A stretch of DNA of 64,000 bases, from NCBI GenBank assembly GCA_900552645.1, contig USAN01000002.1, positions 248,001-312,000 on the forward strand. Direction: 5' to 3'. The stretch comes from an uncultured Bacteroides sp. (lineage in GTDB: Bacteria; Bacteroidota; Bacteroidia; Bacteroidales; Bacteroidaceae). Position 1 is the first letter of the stretch; the number at the start of each line of letters is the position of its first letter. The position numbers and the translations under genes are program-made. This document shows, piece after piece, positions 25,299 through 34,375 of the stretch. Under the pieces are notes generated by a model, which was not told the origin of the DNA, did no database searches, and saw nothing but the letters and a program-made list of their open reading frames with translations.

Positions 25299-25925
25299 CT
25301 AACGAAAGATTCTGCAAATATTGGACTCAACTTTTTTATTAAGTTCCTCAGGCGTGATAAGCAGAGCATTGGACGCTCTTTTTATTATATCATTTATAGA
25401 ATCTTTACTCTCGTCTGTCTCAAAAAACATTGATTCAATAGGCGTCACTCTTAAACTCTCTATATTGAACTTTTCGCCAAAAGAGAGTAATATACCGTGT
25501 GACAACAATTGTAATGCTATCTCCTTCTTTCCCCTAAATCCATGTATTATCCAAGCATTTCCAGGTTTTATCTTCCTTTTAATCTGAATAATCTCGTTAT
25601 ATGCCTTTACACAATGAATTATAAGTGGGATTTTCTTTTCGGATGCTATTAAAGCTATTCTAGTGAAAGCCTCAATCTGCAATTTAAAAGGTACTTCACA
25701 TAATTTATCGAGCCCACACTCTCCTATTGCCATTATCCTTTTATCATTTATTGCAGTACACAGATTATCTATTTGAATTTGAAGATTGTCTGCAGTAATA
25801 TACCATGGATGAATTGATAATGATATATACCTTGGAATTAAAGGAATATTTCCATCGATAAGAGAATGACTTAATATACCATTTTCAGTATCGAGATTAT
25901 GAGTATGAATATCTATGATTGGCAT
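25299..25925 (-). CDS. tatD: TatD family hydrolase
   Basis: A 208-residue metal-dependent hydrolase of the TatD DNase family (amidohydrolase TIM barrel). Metal ligands are seen in order: IDIHTHN (HxH, near the N-terminus), GECGLDK (the family Glu), LIIHCVKAYNE, WIIHGFRGKKE and FETDES (Asp). The protein is shorter than standard TatD (about 255 residues), with shortened barrel loops, a form common in Bacteroidetes. Family members act as 3'-5' exonucleases or DNases in repair, but the physiological substrate here is inferred. yidD follows nine bases downstream, so it may be transcribed together with rnpA and yidD. Confidence 0.85.
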   Translation of the reverse strand: MPIIDIHTHNLDTENGILSHSLIDGNIPLIPRYISLSIHPWYITADNLQIQIDNLCTAINDKRIMAIGECGLDKLCEVPFKLQIEAFTRIALIASEKKIPLIIHCVKAYNEIIQIKRKIKPGNAWIIHGFRGKKEIALQLLSHGILLSFGEKFNIESLRVTPIESMFFETDESKDSINDIIKRASNALLITPEELNKKVESNICRIFR

Positions 25926-25934
25926 AATAATATT

Positions 25935-26156
25935 TTATGGTACCGGATCATATCCATGACCGCCCCACGGATGACATCGGAGTATACGCCTTATAGCAAG
26001 ATAAAGTCCTTTTATAGGTCCGTGCTTCTTAATTGCCTCAATTGCATACTCAGAGCAGGTAGGAACAAAGCGGCATGAGGGAGGTGTCATTGGAGATATA
26101 CATTTTCTGTAGAAATGTATTGGAATAAGCAAAATAAAAACTATTATTTTTTTCAT
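25935..26156 (-). CDS. yidD: Membrane protein insertion efficiency factor YidD
   Basis: A 73-residue YidD homologue. The family is small, amphipathic and membrane-associated, and helps YidC insert inner-membrane proteins. The signature is clear: PPSCRFVPTCSEYAIEAIKKHG, then RRILRCHPWGGHGYDPVP with the conserved three cysteines. The start codon overlaps the stop codon of rnpA by four bases (ATGA), the standard coupled rnpA-yidD arrangement. The typical upstream rpmH is not in this window. Confidence 0.95.
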   Translation of the reverse strand: MKKIIVFILLIPIHFYRKCISPMTPPSCRFVPTCSEYAIEAIKKHGPIKGLYLAIRRILRCHPWGGHGYDPVP

Positions 26157-26548
26157 TCTAGATTATCACTTATATGCAGTAATATTCTCTTTACCCTCTC
26201 TTCTATATAACTGGAAGAGTGAATAGAGTTATCAATCCATATAAAGGCCAATATAAGCCTTTTCTCCTTCAGAGACAGAGCATCAATCAAAATATGCTTA
26301 TTCTTTCTATAAGCCTCTCTAATCTGCCTTTTTACAAGGTTCCTTTTTACGGCACGCTTAAATCTTTTCTTTGGTACACTTATCAATATGGAAACTTCGC
26401 TTTCACTCTCTTCGGGAGTTGTATACATATATACGGCCCGCAAGGGAAAAGAAGCGAAAGATTTGTTTCCTCCGCCAAACAGTTTGTCAATTACTGTCTT
26501 GCTGTTAACTCTTTCAGCCTTACGCAATGTATATCTTTTTTCTTCCAT
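26153..26548 (-). CDS. rnpA: Ribonuclease P protein component
   Basis: RnpA is the protein subunit of RNase P, which trims the 5' leaders of pre-tRNAs with the RnpB RNA. The 131-residue protein has the signature of the basic RNR-type helix (RAVKRNLVKRQIREAYR) and a preceding strand ILISVPKKRF. The N-terminus ERYTLRKAERVNSKTVIDKLF is typical. It overlaps yidD. rpmH is not adjacent; instead hemD lies upstream, separated by a terminator, which is the usual arrangement in Bacteroidetes. Confidence 0.93.
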   Translation of the reverse strand: MEEKRYTLRKAERVNSKTVIDKLFGGGNKSFASFPLRAVYMYTTPEESESEVSILISVPKKRFKRAVKRNLVKRQIREAYRKNKHILIDALSLKEKRLILAFIWIDNSIHSSSYIEERVKRILLHISDNLE

Positions 26549-26561
26549 ATGGTAAATATAT

Positions 26562-26619
26562 AAAAAACCGAGGGTTTCGAATCACAAAGTTATAACTTTA
26601 TTGATGCAAAACTCTCGGT
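26562..26619 (-). terminator. Terminator downstream of hemD
   Basis: On the minus strand ACCGAGAGTTT pairs with AAACCCTCGGT (26608-26619 with 26567-26577) with one mismatch, followed by a T6 run. The loop is long, about 30 bases. Confidence 0.6.
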
Positions 26620-26640
26620 AAGTATAGTATTAATTATAAA

Positions 26641-27390
26641 TTAATTCTTGTTTCGTGCTTTTATGAATTTATCAAGAGCAGTTGTCATTGAAGGAGCCTC
26701 TACTGTAGGAGCTTCTAAATCAAGACGCAAGCCTGCATCTTTAACTGCTTTTGCAGTAGCAGGTCCAAAACATCCTATTGCAATATCGCCCTGTTCAAAA
26801 TTAGGAAAATTCTTAATAAGAGAAGTTATTCCGGCAGGACTGAAGAAAAGAAGCATATCATAATCAAATTCTTCTTCAGGAGTAAAGTCATTGCTTACCG
26901 TACGATACATAACAGCTTCGGTATGCTGAATCTTCTTTGCATCAAGAATATCTTTTATTTCGTCATTATGTACATCGGACATAGGAACGAGATATTTTTC
27001 GCCACTGTGCTTAATTATTGTAGGTACCAAATCGGCAAATTTACCTGTAGCGCCAAAAAATACCTTACGTTTGCGATATTGTACATATTTTTGAATATAC
27101 AGTGCAATAGCTTCTGAATTACAGAAGTATTTCATAGTTTCGGGAACTGTAATACGTAGTTCATTACACAAACCGAAAAAATGATCAATTGCATGACGTG
27201 ATGTAAAAATCACTGCAGTATGTTCTAGAATTGAGACTTTTTCCTGTCTAAATTCTTTAGCCGATAAGCTCTCTACTTTTATAAACGGACGGAAAACTAT
27301 TTTAACGCCGTATTTTTCAGCTATATCATAGTAAGGCGACTTCTCTGAAGTCGGCTTAGGCTGAGACACGAGGACTTTCTTTATTTTCAA
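26641..27390 (-). CDS. hemD: Uroporphyrinogen-III synthase
   Basis: HemD cyclises hydroxymethylbilane with inversion of ring D to uroporphyrinogen III, the branch point for haem and sirohaem. The 249-residue product has the family's two-domain pattern: KVLVSQPKP start, ILEHTAVIFTSRHAIDHFF in domain 1, and DYDMLLFFSPAGITSLIKNF plus IAIGCFGPATAKAVKDAGL in domain 2. HemD sequences are poorly conserved, but these motifs and the adjoining DUF4271 gene, a common pairing in Bacteroidetes, support the call. It lies four bases downstream of that gene. Confidence 0.88.
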   Translation of the reverse strand: MKIKKVLVSQPKPTSEKSPYYDIAEKYGVKIVFRPFIKVESLSAKEFRQEKVSILEHTAVIFTSRHAIDHFFGLCNELRITVPETMKYFCNSEAIALYIQKYVQYRKRKVFFGATGKFADLVPTIIKHSGEKYLVPMSDVHNDEIKDILDAKKIQHTEAVMYRTVSNDFTPEEEFDYDMLLFFSPAGITSLIKNFPNFEQGDIAIGCFGPATAKAVKDAGLRLDLEAPTVEAPSMTTALDKFIKARNKN

Positions 27391-27394
27391 TGTA

Positions 27395-28207
27395 CTAAAA
27401 ATTTAAAACCAAACTTTTATTCGCTAAAATGATACCCTTCCACAAAAGAAGATCAGGGACAATTTCTAGGGCGCAAAAGTACAGAATTAAATGGAATATG
27501 CCATAAAACTTATTAAAAAAGTTACTAAAACACTTATAAAACAGTAATATTTTAGCAATAATTATCACGATAAGCAATAAATAGGCAGAAATTTGAGGAT
27601 ATAAATCAAAATATATAATTAATAATACAATCGGAAATAGAAGAAATCCACACCACACAATTACACTAAAAAAGGAGTCTATCCAGATTTTTCTTTTAAT
27701 TTTGTAAAAAAATATCCAGTTAACGTAAGTATATGCCAACCATTTTATTAACACATATAAAGCTACCTCAACGATAAATAAAATTAACAATAGATAATGT
27801 GGTATTATTGAGAATAGATATAGATTAACATCCGAAAAATAGTCGTATATACAAAACCCTGACAGCATACATGTTTGTATTACTAGAACTATCTTATACC
27901 TTACTTCGGAAGAGGTACTAACATTAAAGAGACCATTCCTTTCCTTCTGTGAGAAAAAAGAGGTAAACTGATTTTCTATATATTTACTGCCTCTCATTAG
28001 TACATAAGAAATAAGTATGAAGCAGATGAATATAAGAGTAGTTACCATCCAGTCAGAACGTAGTTGATAAGGAATAACCTCGCCTACCATGCCTTGCTGC
28101 GTAGTAGTTCGATGCAGTTGTTCCTCTAATGCATTATAGACATTTTCCTGATAGTCGCTATAATTTTTGAAGAGATATGTTGTTCCCGGACGGCAATATT
28201 GATTCAT
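27395..28207 (-). CDS. DUF4271 membrane protein
   Basis: A 270-residue inner-membrane protein with about seven hydrophobic segments (for example TLIFICFILISYVLM, YKIVLVIQTCMLSGFC, LFLIPHYLLLILFIVEVALYVL-like stretch, and LLIVIIIAKILLFY). The DUF4271 family is restricted mostly to Bacteroidetes, is commonly found immediately upstream of hemD, and has no known function. Its start overlaps the stop of the preceding LOG-family gene by four bases, so translation is probably coupled and the three genes form an operon. Confidence 0.8.
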   Translation of the reverse strand: MNQYCRPGTTYLFKNYSDYQENVYNALEEQLHRTTTQQGMVGEVIPYQLRSDWMVTTLIFICFILISYVLMRGSKYIENQFTSFFSQKERNGLFNVSTSSEVRYKIVLVIQTCMLSGFCIYDYFSDVNLYLFSIIPHYLLLILFIVEVALYVLIKWLAYTYVNWIFFYKIKRKIWIDSFFSVIVWCGFLLFPIVLLIIYFDLYPQISAYLLLIVIIIAKILLFYKCFSNFFNKFYGIFHLILYFCALEIVPDLLLWKGIILANKSLVLNF

Positions 28208-28797
28208 ATTGCTGCAAATTTACGTATTTCTTTATTCCATACAGGAGTTGTATAAAGAAAATTTATGGCTTCTTCAGGAGAATTTGCAACCATCCATATT
28301 TCTCCATGCTGACGCCGCATGAATCTTTCTTGGATTGTTTTCTCGAGCATTTCAAGCAAAGGATCATAGAATCCTTCTACATTAAGTATTACTATTGGAT
28401 TTAGATATATTCCTAGCTGCTTCCATGTTATTATCTCTAGAAGTTCTTCCAAAGTGCCACATCCTCCAGGCAGGGCTATTACGGCATCGGACATGTCGGC
28501 CATCATCTGCTTGCGTTCATGCATATCTTTGGTTTCAATCAACCTTGTAAGACCTTTATGATGCCACCCTTGCTCCACCATGAAATGTGGTATTATTCCT
28601 GTTACAGTACCTCCAGCCTCCAAACAAGCCTGAGATGTTTCGTTCATTAACCCCAAACATCCTGCACCATTTATAAGGTTAATATTATTCCTTGCCAGCA
28701 ATGTACCCAATTCATGTGCTACATCGAAATATTTTCGGTCTATCTTAGTACTCGATGCACTATATACACATACATTCTTTATTATATTCATAACCAT
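28204..28797 (-). CDS. LOG family protein (TIGR00730 type)
   Basis: A 197-residue Rossmann-like protein with the signature PGGCGTLEELLEIITWKQLG, matching the PGGxGTxxE motif of cytokinin nucleoside 5'-monophosphate phosphoribohydrolases (LOG). N-terminal NVCVYSASSTKIDRKYFDVAHELG and RKQMMADMSDAVIALPGG are also typical. In bacteria these enzymes hydrolyse nucleoside monophosphates to base and ribose 5-phosphate; the physiological substrate here is unknown. A second in-frame ATG is at 28791. It heads the operon with DUF4271 and hemD, downstream of the metK terminator. Confidence 0.88.
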   Translation of the reverse strand: MVMNIIKNVCVYSASSTKIDRKYFDVAHELGTLLARNNINLINGAGCLGLMNETSQACLEAGGTVTGIIPHFMVEQGWHHKGLTRLIETKDMHERKQMMADMSDAVIALPGGCGTLEELLEIITWKQLGIYLNPIVILNVEGFYDPLLEMLEKTIQERFMRRQHGEIWMVANSPEEAINFLYTTPVWNKEIRKFAAI

Positions 28798-28800
28798 AAG

Positions 28801-28837
28801 AAAAAAATACGGGCAGCCCGCTGATATGACTGCCCGT
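28801..28837 (-). terminator. Terminator of metK
   Basis: ACGGGCAG (28830-28837 in the RNA sense) pairs with CTGCCCGT (28809-28816), loop of 13 bases, followed by a T-rich run of about eight. It separates metK from the LOG gene. Confidence 0.88.
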
Positions 28838-28855
28838 CGTAAGAACCATGTTTTA

Positions 28856-30148
28856 TTATAGATTAAACGCTTCTTTTATCTTATCTACGTAATCAAGTTT
28901 TTCCCATGTAAACAGTTCAACCTCAACAGAAAGAGGTTCATGATACTGAGAATCGTATTTCTTTGTTACGATTTTTGGTTCGCGTCCCATATGACCATAC
29001 GATGCAGTCTCTTCATATATAGGGTTACGGAGTTTTAGACGTTCTTCAATGGCTTTAGGGCGAAGATCGAATATTTGATCTATCTTTTTGGCTATTTCGC
29101 CATCGTTCATCTTAACATTGCTACGTCCGTAAGTATCTACATATATATTTATAGGACGAGCAACCCCGATTGCGTACGAAACCTGTACAAGCATCTCATC
29201 AGCAACTCCTGCTGCCACCATATTCTTTGCTATATGACGTGCTGCATATGCTGCGCTGCGGTCTACCTTGCTTGGGTCTTTTCCCGAGAAAGCGCCACCA
29301 CCATGAGCACCTTTACCTCCGTAAGTATCTACTATTATCTTACGACCTGTAAGACCGGTATCTCCATGAGGACCTCCTATAACGAACTTTCCTGTAGGAT
29401 TTACATGATAAGTAATCTTATCATTAAATAGATTTAGGATCTCTTCATTATGAATCTCTGCTTTAACACGTGGAATAAGGATTTCTATAACATCCTTACG
29501 TATCTTAGCAAGCATTTCTTCATCTGCTTTTATTTGAGCCTCTTTTGAGTCATTGATGGGTGTTACAAACTCATCATGCTGAGTAGAAACAACAATTGTA
29601 TCAATACGTACCGGCTTGCCATTATCATCATATTCTATAGTTACCTGACTCTTTGCATCTGGACGAAGATATGTCATTTCTTTACCTTCACGACGTATTT
29701 CGGCAAGTACCATAAGAAGTTTATGAGAAAGATCAAGTGAAAGAGGCATGTAATTTTCTGTCTCGTTAGTAGCATAACCAAACATCATACCCTGATCGCC
29801 CGCTCCCTGATTCATAGGGTCTTCGCGTTCAACTCCACGGTTTATGTCGGCACTCTGTTCATGAATTGCCGAAAAAACGCCACATGAATTGCCATCGAAC
29901 ATATATTCGCTTTTAGTATAACCAATGCGGTTTATTACTTCACGTGCTACGCGTTGTAAATCGATGTAGGCATTAGTTTTCACCTCTCCGGCTAGTATTA
30001 CTTGTCCTGTAGTTACCAGAGTTTCGCAAGCTACTTTAGAACTGGGGTCGTAAGCCAACAGTTTATCAAGTACAGCGTCCGATATTTGATCGGCCACTTT
30101 GTCGGGGTGTCCTTCAGACACCGATTCGGATGTGAATAAATATCCCAT
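28856..30148 (-). CDS. metK: S-adenosylmethionine synthetase
   Basis: MetK makes S-adenosylmethionine from methionine and ATP in the cytoplasm. The 430-residue product has the N-terminal FTSESVSEGHPDKVADQISDAVLD, the GAGDQGMMFGYA loop, and GGAFSGKDPSKVDRSAAY near the C-terminal third, the metal and phosphate sites of the family. It is slightly longer than E. coli MetK (384). A probable SAM-II riboswitch precedes it, providing feedback by the product, and a strong terminator follows. This places it as a single-gene transcript. Confidence 0.97.
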   Translation of the reverse strand: MGYLFTSESVSEGHPDKVADQISDAVLDKLLAYDPSSKVACETLVTTGQVILAGEVKTNAYIDLQRVAREVINRIGYTKSEYMFDGNSCGVFSAIHEQSADINRGVEREDPMNQGAGDQGMMFGYATNETENYMPLSLDLSHKLLMVLAEIRREGKEMTYLRPDAKSQVTIEYDDNGKPVRIDTIVVSTQHDEFVTPINDSKEAQIKADEEMLAKIRKDVIEILIPRVKAEIHNEEILNLFNDKITYHVNPTGKFVIGGPHGDTGLTGRKIIVDTYGGKGAHGGGAFSGKDPSKVDRSAAYAARHIAKNMVAAGVADEMLVQVSYAIGVARPINIYVDTYGRSNVKMNDGEIAKKIDQIFDLRPKAIEERLKLRNPIYEETASYGHMGREPKIVTKKYDSQYHEPLSVEVELFTWEKLDYVDKIKEAFNL

Positions 30149-30242
30149 TTTGAATTTAAATTAAGTAGTAAAACTAAAAATCAATTCGTTATAAACTTAT
30201 GGGAAGTAGTGAGAGTAGAAATAATCAGAAAGGAAATCAATA

Positions 30243-30292
30243 TGTTTTAGCATTTTTTTCCGTGGTTGCAAGCTACTCAAATCTCTCCACTG
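30243..30292 (-). promoter_or_regulatory. Probable SAM-II riboswitch of metK
   Basis: In the RNA sense: GTGG (30287-30290) pairs with CCAC (30262-30265), enclosing a loop with GATTTG (30278-30283) and GCTTGCA (30267-30273). An A-rich linker follows, then GCTAAAAC. TAGC in the loop (30272-30275) can form a pseudoknot with GCTA (30248-30251). This order, GTGG-GATTTG-GCTTGCA-CCAC-A-rich-GCTAAA, is the SAM-II (metA RNA) consensus as I know it. The position in front of metK and the TATCTTTG element just upstream support a SAM-responsive control of metK. About 95 bases of leader follow before the start codon; a 7-bp hairpin CACTGTT/AACAGTG (30288-30303) overlaps P1 and may compete with it. Confidence 0.78.
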
Positions 30293-30303
30293 TTTTAACA
30301 GTG

Positions 30304-30311
30304 CAAAGATA
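30304..30311 (-). promoter_or_regulatory. -7 promoter element for metK
   Basis: TATCTTTG on the minus strand, ending 14 bases before P1 of the riboswitch, so the RNA would begin almost at the aptamer. Confidence 0.6.
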
Positions 30312-30399
30312 TATATAAATCTTAATATGAATATTATATATACAAAATTATTTAGAAGATTTAAAACTAACAGAGTTTAATTTGCGTTATCTTTACACC

Positions 30400-31776
30400 A
30401 TGAATAAAGATAAAATTCTTTTTATACCGAAACAATATATAGGCATAATAGCCGTACTTCTTGCTATAATAATGTCTGTACTTGACGGAACGATAATGAA
30501 TATCGCTCTTCCTACACTTACAGAGAGTTTTGACATTTCTCCTGCTACTTCTATATGGATTGTAAACGCTTATCAATTGGTTATAACAATTAGTTTGCTG
30601 GCATTTGCTGCAGTTGGTGAGATTGTGGGCTATAGAAAGGTTTTTCTAGTAGGAGTTAGCGTTTTTACATTATCATCTTTAGCATGCGCATTTTGTGATT
30701 CATTTGCTACGCTAACCACTGCTAGGGTGATTCAGGGATTTGGAGCTGCCGCTATAATGAGTGTAAATCCAGCTTTAATCCGACTAATTTATCCTCCGCA
30801 GGTACTTGGAAGAGGTATGGGAATTAATGCTATGGTAATAGCAGTATCTGCAGCTGCAGGACCATCAATAGCGGGCAGCATTCTTGCCATAGCAAGTTGG
30901 CATTGGCTATTCCTTATAAATGTACCTATAGGAATTGTTGCATTCATTATGGGCAAGAAGTTATTGCCTAAAAATACCCACCTCATGAGTCACAAGTTTG
31001 ATATTGCAGGGGCGGTTATGAATGCTCTTACCTTTGGATTATTTATATTTGCATTAGATGGATTAGCACATTCCGAAAATTACACCCTCATTATAATAGA
31101 AACAATACTATTCATAGTTATAGGATACTTATTTGTAAAGCGCGAATTAAGCAGGCCTGCTCCATTACTACCGGTAGACCTTCTTAAAATACCTATTTTC
31201 ACATTCTCAATCTGTACCTCTATAGCATCTTTTGCTGCACAAATGCTAGCTATGATTTCATTGCCTTTCTTTATGCAGAATGTGTTACATTATAACCCTG
31301 TAGAGATAGGGCTATTACTTACTCCATGGCCACTGGCAAGCATTATATCGGCACCTCTTGCGGGACGTTTGGTAGAGAAAGTTCACCCAGGACTGCTGGG
31401 TGCCTTAGGGATGTCGCTATTTGCAGCTGGACTATTTCTATTGTATATTCTTCCTTCCAATCCTTCTTCAGTAAATATAATATGGCGAATGGCATTGTGT
31501 GGATTCGGATTCGGACTATTTCAGACTCCTAATAATGTAACAATAGTATCTTCTGCACCTCCTCAGAGAAGTGGAGGAGCGAGTGGTATGTTAGGATCGG
31601 CACGACTTGTAGGACAAACGGTAGGTACTACTTTGGTAGCTTTCTTGTTTAATATATTTCCAGTAGGACACAGATCGGAATCTTGTATATTCATGGCTAT
31701 CATCTTTGCCTTAGGAGCAGCCATCGTAAGCATAGTTCGCATGAAAGAAGCTTCGCCTATAAAGAAAAAAAAATAA
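30400..31776 (+). CDS. MFS transporter, DHA2 (drug:H+ antiporter) type
   Basis: A 458-residue inner-membrane protein of the major facilitator superfamily. The family-defining signature is FDISPATSIWIVNAYQLVITISLLAFAAVGEIVGYRKVFLVG (motif A in part) with LDGTIMNIALPTL, typical of DHA2/EmrB-type exporters. ARVIQGFGAAAIMSVNPALI gives motif C-like Gly residues. Hydrophobic segments number about 14. I preferred ATG at 30400, as in-frame TTG at 30382 is far weaker. Substrate is not predictable. No regulator is adjacent. Confidence 0.88.
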   Translation: MNKDKILFIPKQYIGIIAVLLAIIMSVLDGTIMNIALPTLTESFDISPATSIWIVNAYQLVITISLLAFAAVGEIVGYRKVFLVGVSVFTLSSLACAFCDSFATLTTARVIQGFGAAAIMSVNPALIRLIYPPQVLGRGMGINAMVIAVSAAAGPSIAGSILAIASWHWLFLINVPIGIVAFIMGKKLLPKNTHLMSHKFDIAGAVMNALTFGLFIFALDGLAHSENYTLIIIETILFIVIGYLFVKRELSRPAPLLPVDLLKIPIFTFSICTSIASFAAQMLAMISLPFFMQNVLHYNPVEIGLLLTPWPLASIISAPLAGRLVEKVHPGLLGALGMSLFAAGLFLLYILPSNPSSVNIIWRMALCGFGFGLFQTPNNVTIVSSAPPQRSGGASGMLGSARLVGQTVGTTLVAFLFNIFPVGHRSESCIFMAIIFALGAAIVSIVRMKEASPIKKKK

Positions 31777-31921
31777 TTATTTTTACCATTCCATATAAAC
31801 AACCTATTAAATAGCTAAAGAAATATTTTTTCATGATTAAAAATATATTCTATTAGTAAGAGAAGAGTAACGAAATATGTGATAATAAGAATCCATTTAT
31901 TACATTATGTATAAGTATTAA

Positions 31922-34090
31922 CTACATCATAGACTTTAAAAAATCTTCAAGAGAGTCTTCTTTTGATATTTCTATTTTCTTTCTTAATCTGTGTCTTGCC
32001 ATATTTACACTTGTCTTTTCTATACATAAAATATCCACAATTTGCTCGGTAGTCTGGTCAAGAACAATAAGCATAGATAGAATTTCTTCACGCTGAGTTA
32101 TATTTGGAATGTGATTACGCAAAGATGGAATAAAAGATGGATAAAGCCTTGAGAATTTAGTTCTAAATATGCTTTCTCCATCGGTCCTTAACATTTCAGA
32201 AACAACAGCCACTGCCCTATTATAATTATCATTATCTGAAAGAAATTCATCTAATGTAATTTCAACCTTATGTTTATCCTTGTTAACCTCTTCTATTTTA
32301 TTTATCAAATCAGAAATTTTCTTCTCACTTAATTTACGTCGTGTTCTATATAATTTTCTTTTATATATAAAAAACATAGTTAATCCAACCAAAAGAAGAG
32401 TAAGAGCAATTGATGTGATAGTATATATTATAATTCTTAACTCTTTATTATTAAGTTCAGATTCAGCCAAAAGAAGTTGTTGCTCTTTCTTTTCTGTCTT
32501 GTACTGAATCATAGCTTCTGTAACCTTCTTGGAAATATTATCATTAAGCATAAAGTCAGATTCTCTTATAAATGACTCTGAATATCGCTTGATATTTTTT
32601 ATATTATTCCCTTTTATGTAATAATTAAAGGCAAAACGATAGGCTTCTGGTATATATACAGGTTCCTTGGGTTTATTTAGTATTACATACATACTGTCGA
32701 GCATTATCTCAGCCTTTGAAGTATTGTTCTGTTTTATATATCCTTTGGCTAGGTTAAAGAAAGCAATAGCCCTGTTATATCCTGTATAATCATTATCTGT
32801 TATACGAATAAGTCTTCTCATACCATCATTCATTCTACTGTCTGAATAGTTATCTACAAGAAAAGAACCTATCTGTTTGTCAAGATCGACCGTTCCAATA
32901 TTATATGGTAAGTTTAAGAAGCAGCTATCCGCTTTTCCCCAATAATACATTGCAGAATCGGGAAGATCCATCTGCTTCATAACGTTTCCCTTCATCATAA
33001 AAACATTTCCTACAAGAGATGGATTTTTTTCTTTTATCTCAATTGTTTTAATAATCCCCTTGTCTGCATATTCATTGGCATGCTCAGTAAAATTCCAATA
33101 TAAATATAATGAAGCAAGTGAATTGTAAGCATTAACTTCACCTGAGATATCTTTATTTTTGAAGGCTATATCCAAGCTATAATTATACAAATTTATCGCA
33201 TCGTCCATCTTACCCATCTTCTGGTAAATTCCTCCTAACATAGTTGTAGTCCATTGTAAGCCTCTTGTAAGATTGGCTTTTTCTGCCTCATGTATAGCTT
33301 TCTTACTATACTCTATAACCTTATCCTGAGCTTGTGGATTTGCGTAAAATATAGCTCCTGCATAAGAATAGTCTCTAAAAAGCTTTTCAGAAGTATAATT
33401 ATCGCATTTAATATCAAGAGCTTTACGTATCATATTTTCTGAATCCTTCATCATGTCTGCTCTATAATAAGAATACGCAAGAATTGAGAGAAGATCTCTG
33501 TAGCAATAATTTCTTATAAAATTAACAGATTTATTATTTAATGATTCAAGATAAGTTACACAATCTCTGTATCTTCCTATTGTTTGATATATATTCATGG
33601 TATATAACATTGCATCTGCCACAGTAGAAGCAATATATAGCTCATTATTTTTTACATATGATGCAATTTCAATACATTTCTTGTAATAAATGATGGCTTC
33701 TTCATTATTCCCTTTTAACTGTTCTCCTCGTGCGCGTAAGAAATTATATCTGCACTTAATATCATCAAAATTATTTAATTCGTGGACTTTCTCAGTACTC
33801 TTTATAACTTTCAATGCATTATCATACTCTTTATTTTTAAAGTAAGATATAACTATCATCTGTCTTACAATAAAATAGTTTCTATCATGTTTATCTCTAG
33901 TATGTAAATATTCATTGGCTGCAATTGCTAAAGTATCCGCACTTATATTAGCTATATACTTATCTCCTTTATCTATATAATTTTCTGCTATTTTAATAAA
34001 GAAAGAGTTTGATGTATTTTCTGTACAAGAATATAAACAAATAAATAATACAGTAAATAATATATTTATGATTGTGTTATGTGTATTCAT
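31922..34090 (-). CDS. Membrane-spanning TPR protein with LuxR-like C-terminal domain
   Basis: A 722-residue protein. The N-terminus is a lipoprotein-like signal (NIIFTVLFICLYSC, Cys in a lipobox-like position), followed by repeated tetratricopeptide-like helices (residues about 60-500, e.g. DDAINLYNYSLDIAFKNKDISGEVNAYNSL in part), one membrane segment (IYTITSIALTLLLVGLTMFFIY), a basic coiled region and a C-terminal helix-turn-helix-like domain (ITQREEILSMLIVLDQTTEQIVDIL then VNMARHRLRKKI), the LuxR-type pattern. It resembles a Bacteroidetes class of TPR regulators: an extracytoplasmic sensor and cytoplasmic DNA-binding domain in one chain. Ligand and targets are unknown. Confidence 0.75.
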   Translation of the reverse strand: MNTHNTIINILFTVLFICLYSCTENTSNSFFIKIAENYIDKGDKYIANISADTLAIAANEYLHTRDKHDRNYFIVRQMIVISYFKNKEYDNALKVIKSTEKVHELNNFDDIKCRYNFLRARGEQLKGNNEEAIIYYKKCIEIASYVKNNELYIASTVADAMLYTMNIYQTIGRYRDCVTYLESLNNKSVNFIRNYCYRDLLSILAYSYYRADMMKDSENMIRKALDIKCDNYTSEKLFRDYSYAGAIFYANPQAQDKVIEYSKKAIHEAEKANLTRGLQWTTTMLGGIYQKMGKMDDAINLYNYSLDIAFKNKDISGEVNAYNSLASLYLYWNFTEHANEYADKGIIKTIEIKEKNPSLVGNVFMMKGNVMKQMDLPDSAMYYWGKADSCFLNLPYNIGTVDLDKQIGSFLVDNYSDSRMNDGMRRLIRITDNDYTGYNRAIAFFNLAKGYIKQNNTSKAEIMLDSMYVILNKPKEPVYIPEAYRFAFNYYIKGNNIKNIKRYSESFIRESDFMLNDNISKKVTEAMIQYKTEKKEQQLLLAESELNNKELRIIIYTITSIALTLLLVGLTMFFIYKRKLYRTRRKLSEKKISDLINKIEEVNKDKHKVEITLDEFLSDNDNYNRAVAVVSEMLRTDGESIFRTKFSRLYPSFIPSLRNHIPNITQREEILSMLIVLDQTTEQIVDILCIEKTSVNMARHRLRKKIEISKEDSLEDFLKSMM

Positions 34091-34136
34091 TAATTAGTAG
34101 TTTGCATTACAATTTGTCTAAAACGACTTTTATACG

Positions 34137-34144
34137 CAAATATA
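34137..34144 (-). promoter_or_regulatory. -7 promoter element for the TPR regulator
   Basis: TATATTTG on the minus strand, 47 bases before the ATG at 34090. Confidence 0.5.
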
Positions 34145-34176
34145 CCATAAAATAAGACATATGAATAGAATAAGTA

Positions 34177-34214
34177 AGAAAAACCATAGATGAATAAGCT
34201 ATACATCTATGGTT
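34177..34214 (-). terminator. Terminator of the folK operon
   Basis: Perfect 11-bp stem AACCATAGATG/CATCTATGGTT (34182-34192 with 34204-34214), followed in the RNA sense by a T-rich run. The operon upstream on this strand ends 160 bases away at 34376. The 34215-34375 stretch shows nothing else. Confidence 0.75.
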
Positions 34215-34375
34215 AAAATTCCTATATATAGTTTATAACTAAATATTATTGATAAAATAAGAAATTATAATATTTTAAGATCATGAGCTCAAAATCAAGA
34301 CCTCAAAATAAATCTATCTACAATATAAAGTAGCTTGTTGTAATAATAATTACAAGACAATTAAACCAATAATAC

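Noticed and set aside
30382..30399. TTG start for the MFS transporter
   Set aside because: The ATG at 30400 gives a typical N-terminus; the TTG extension of six residues has no support.
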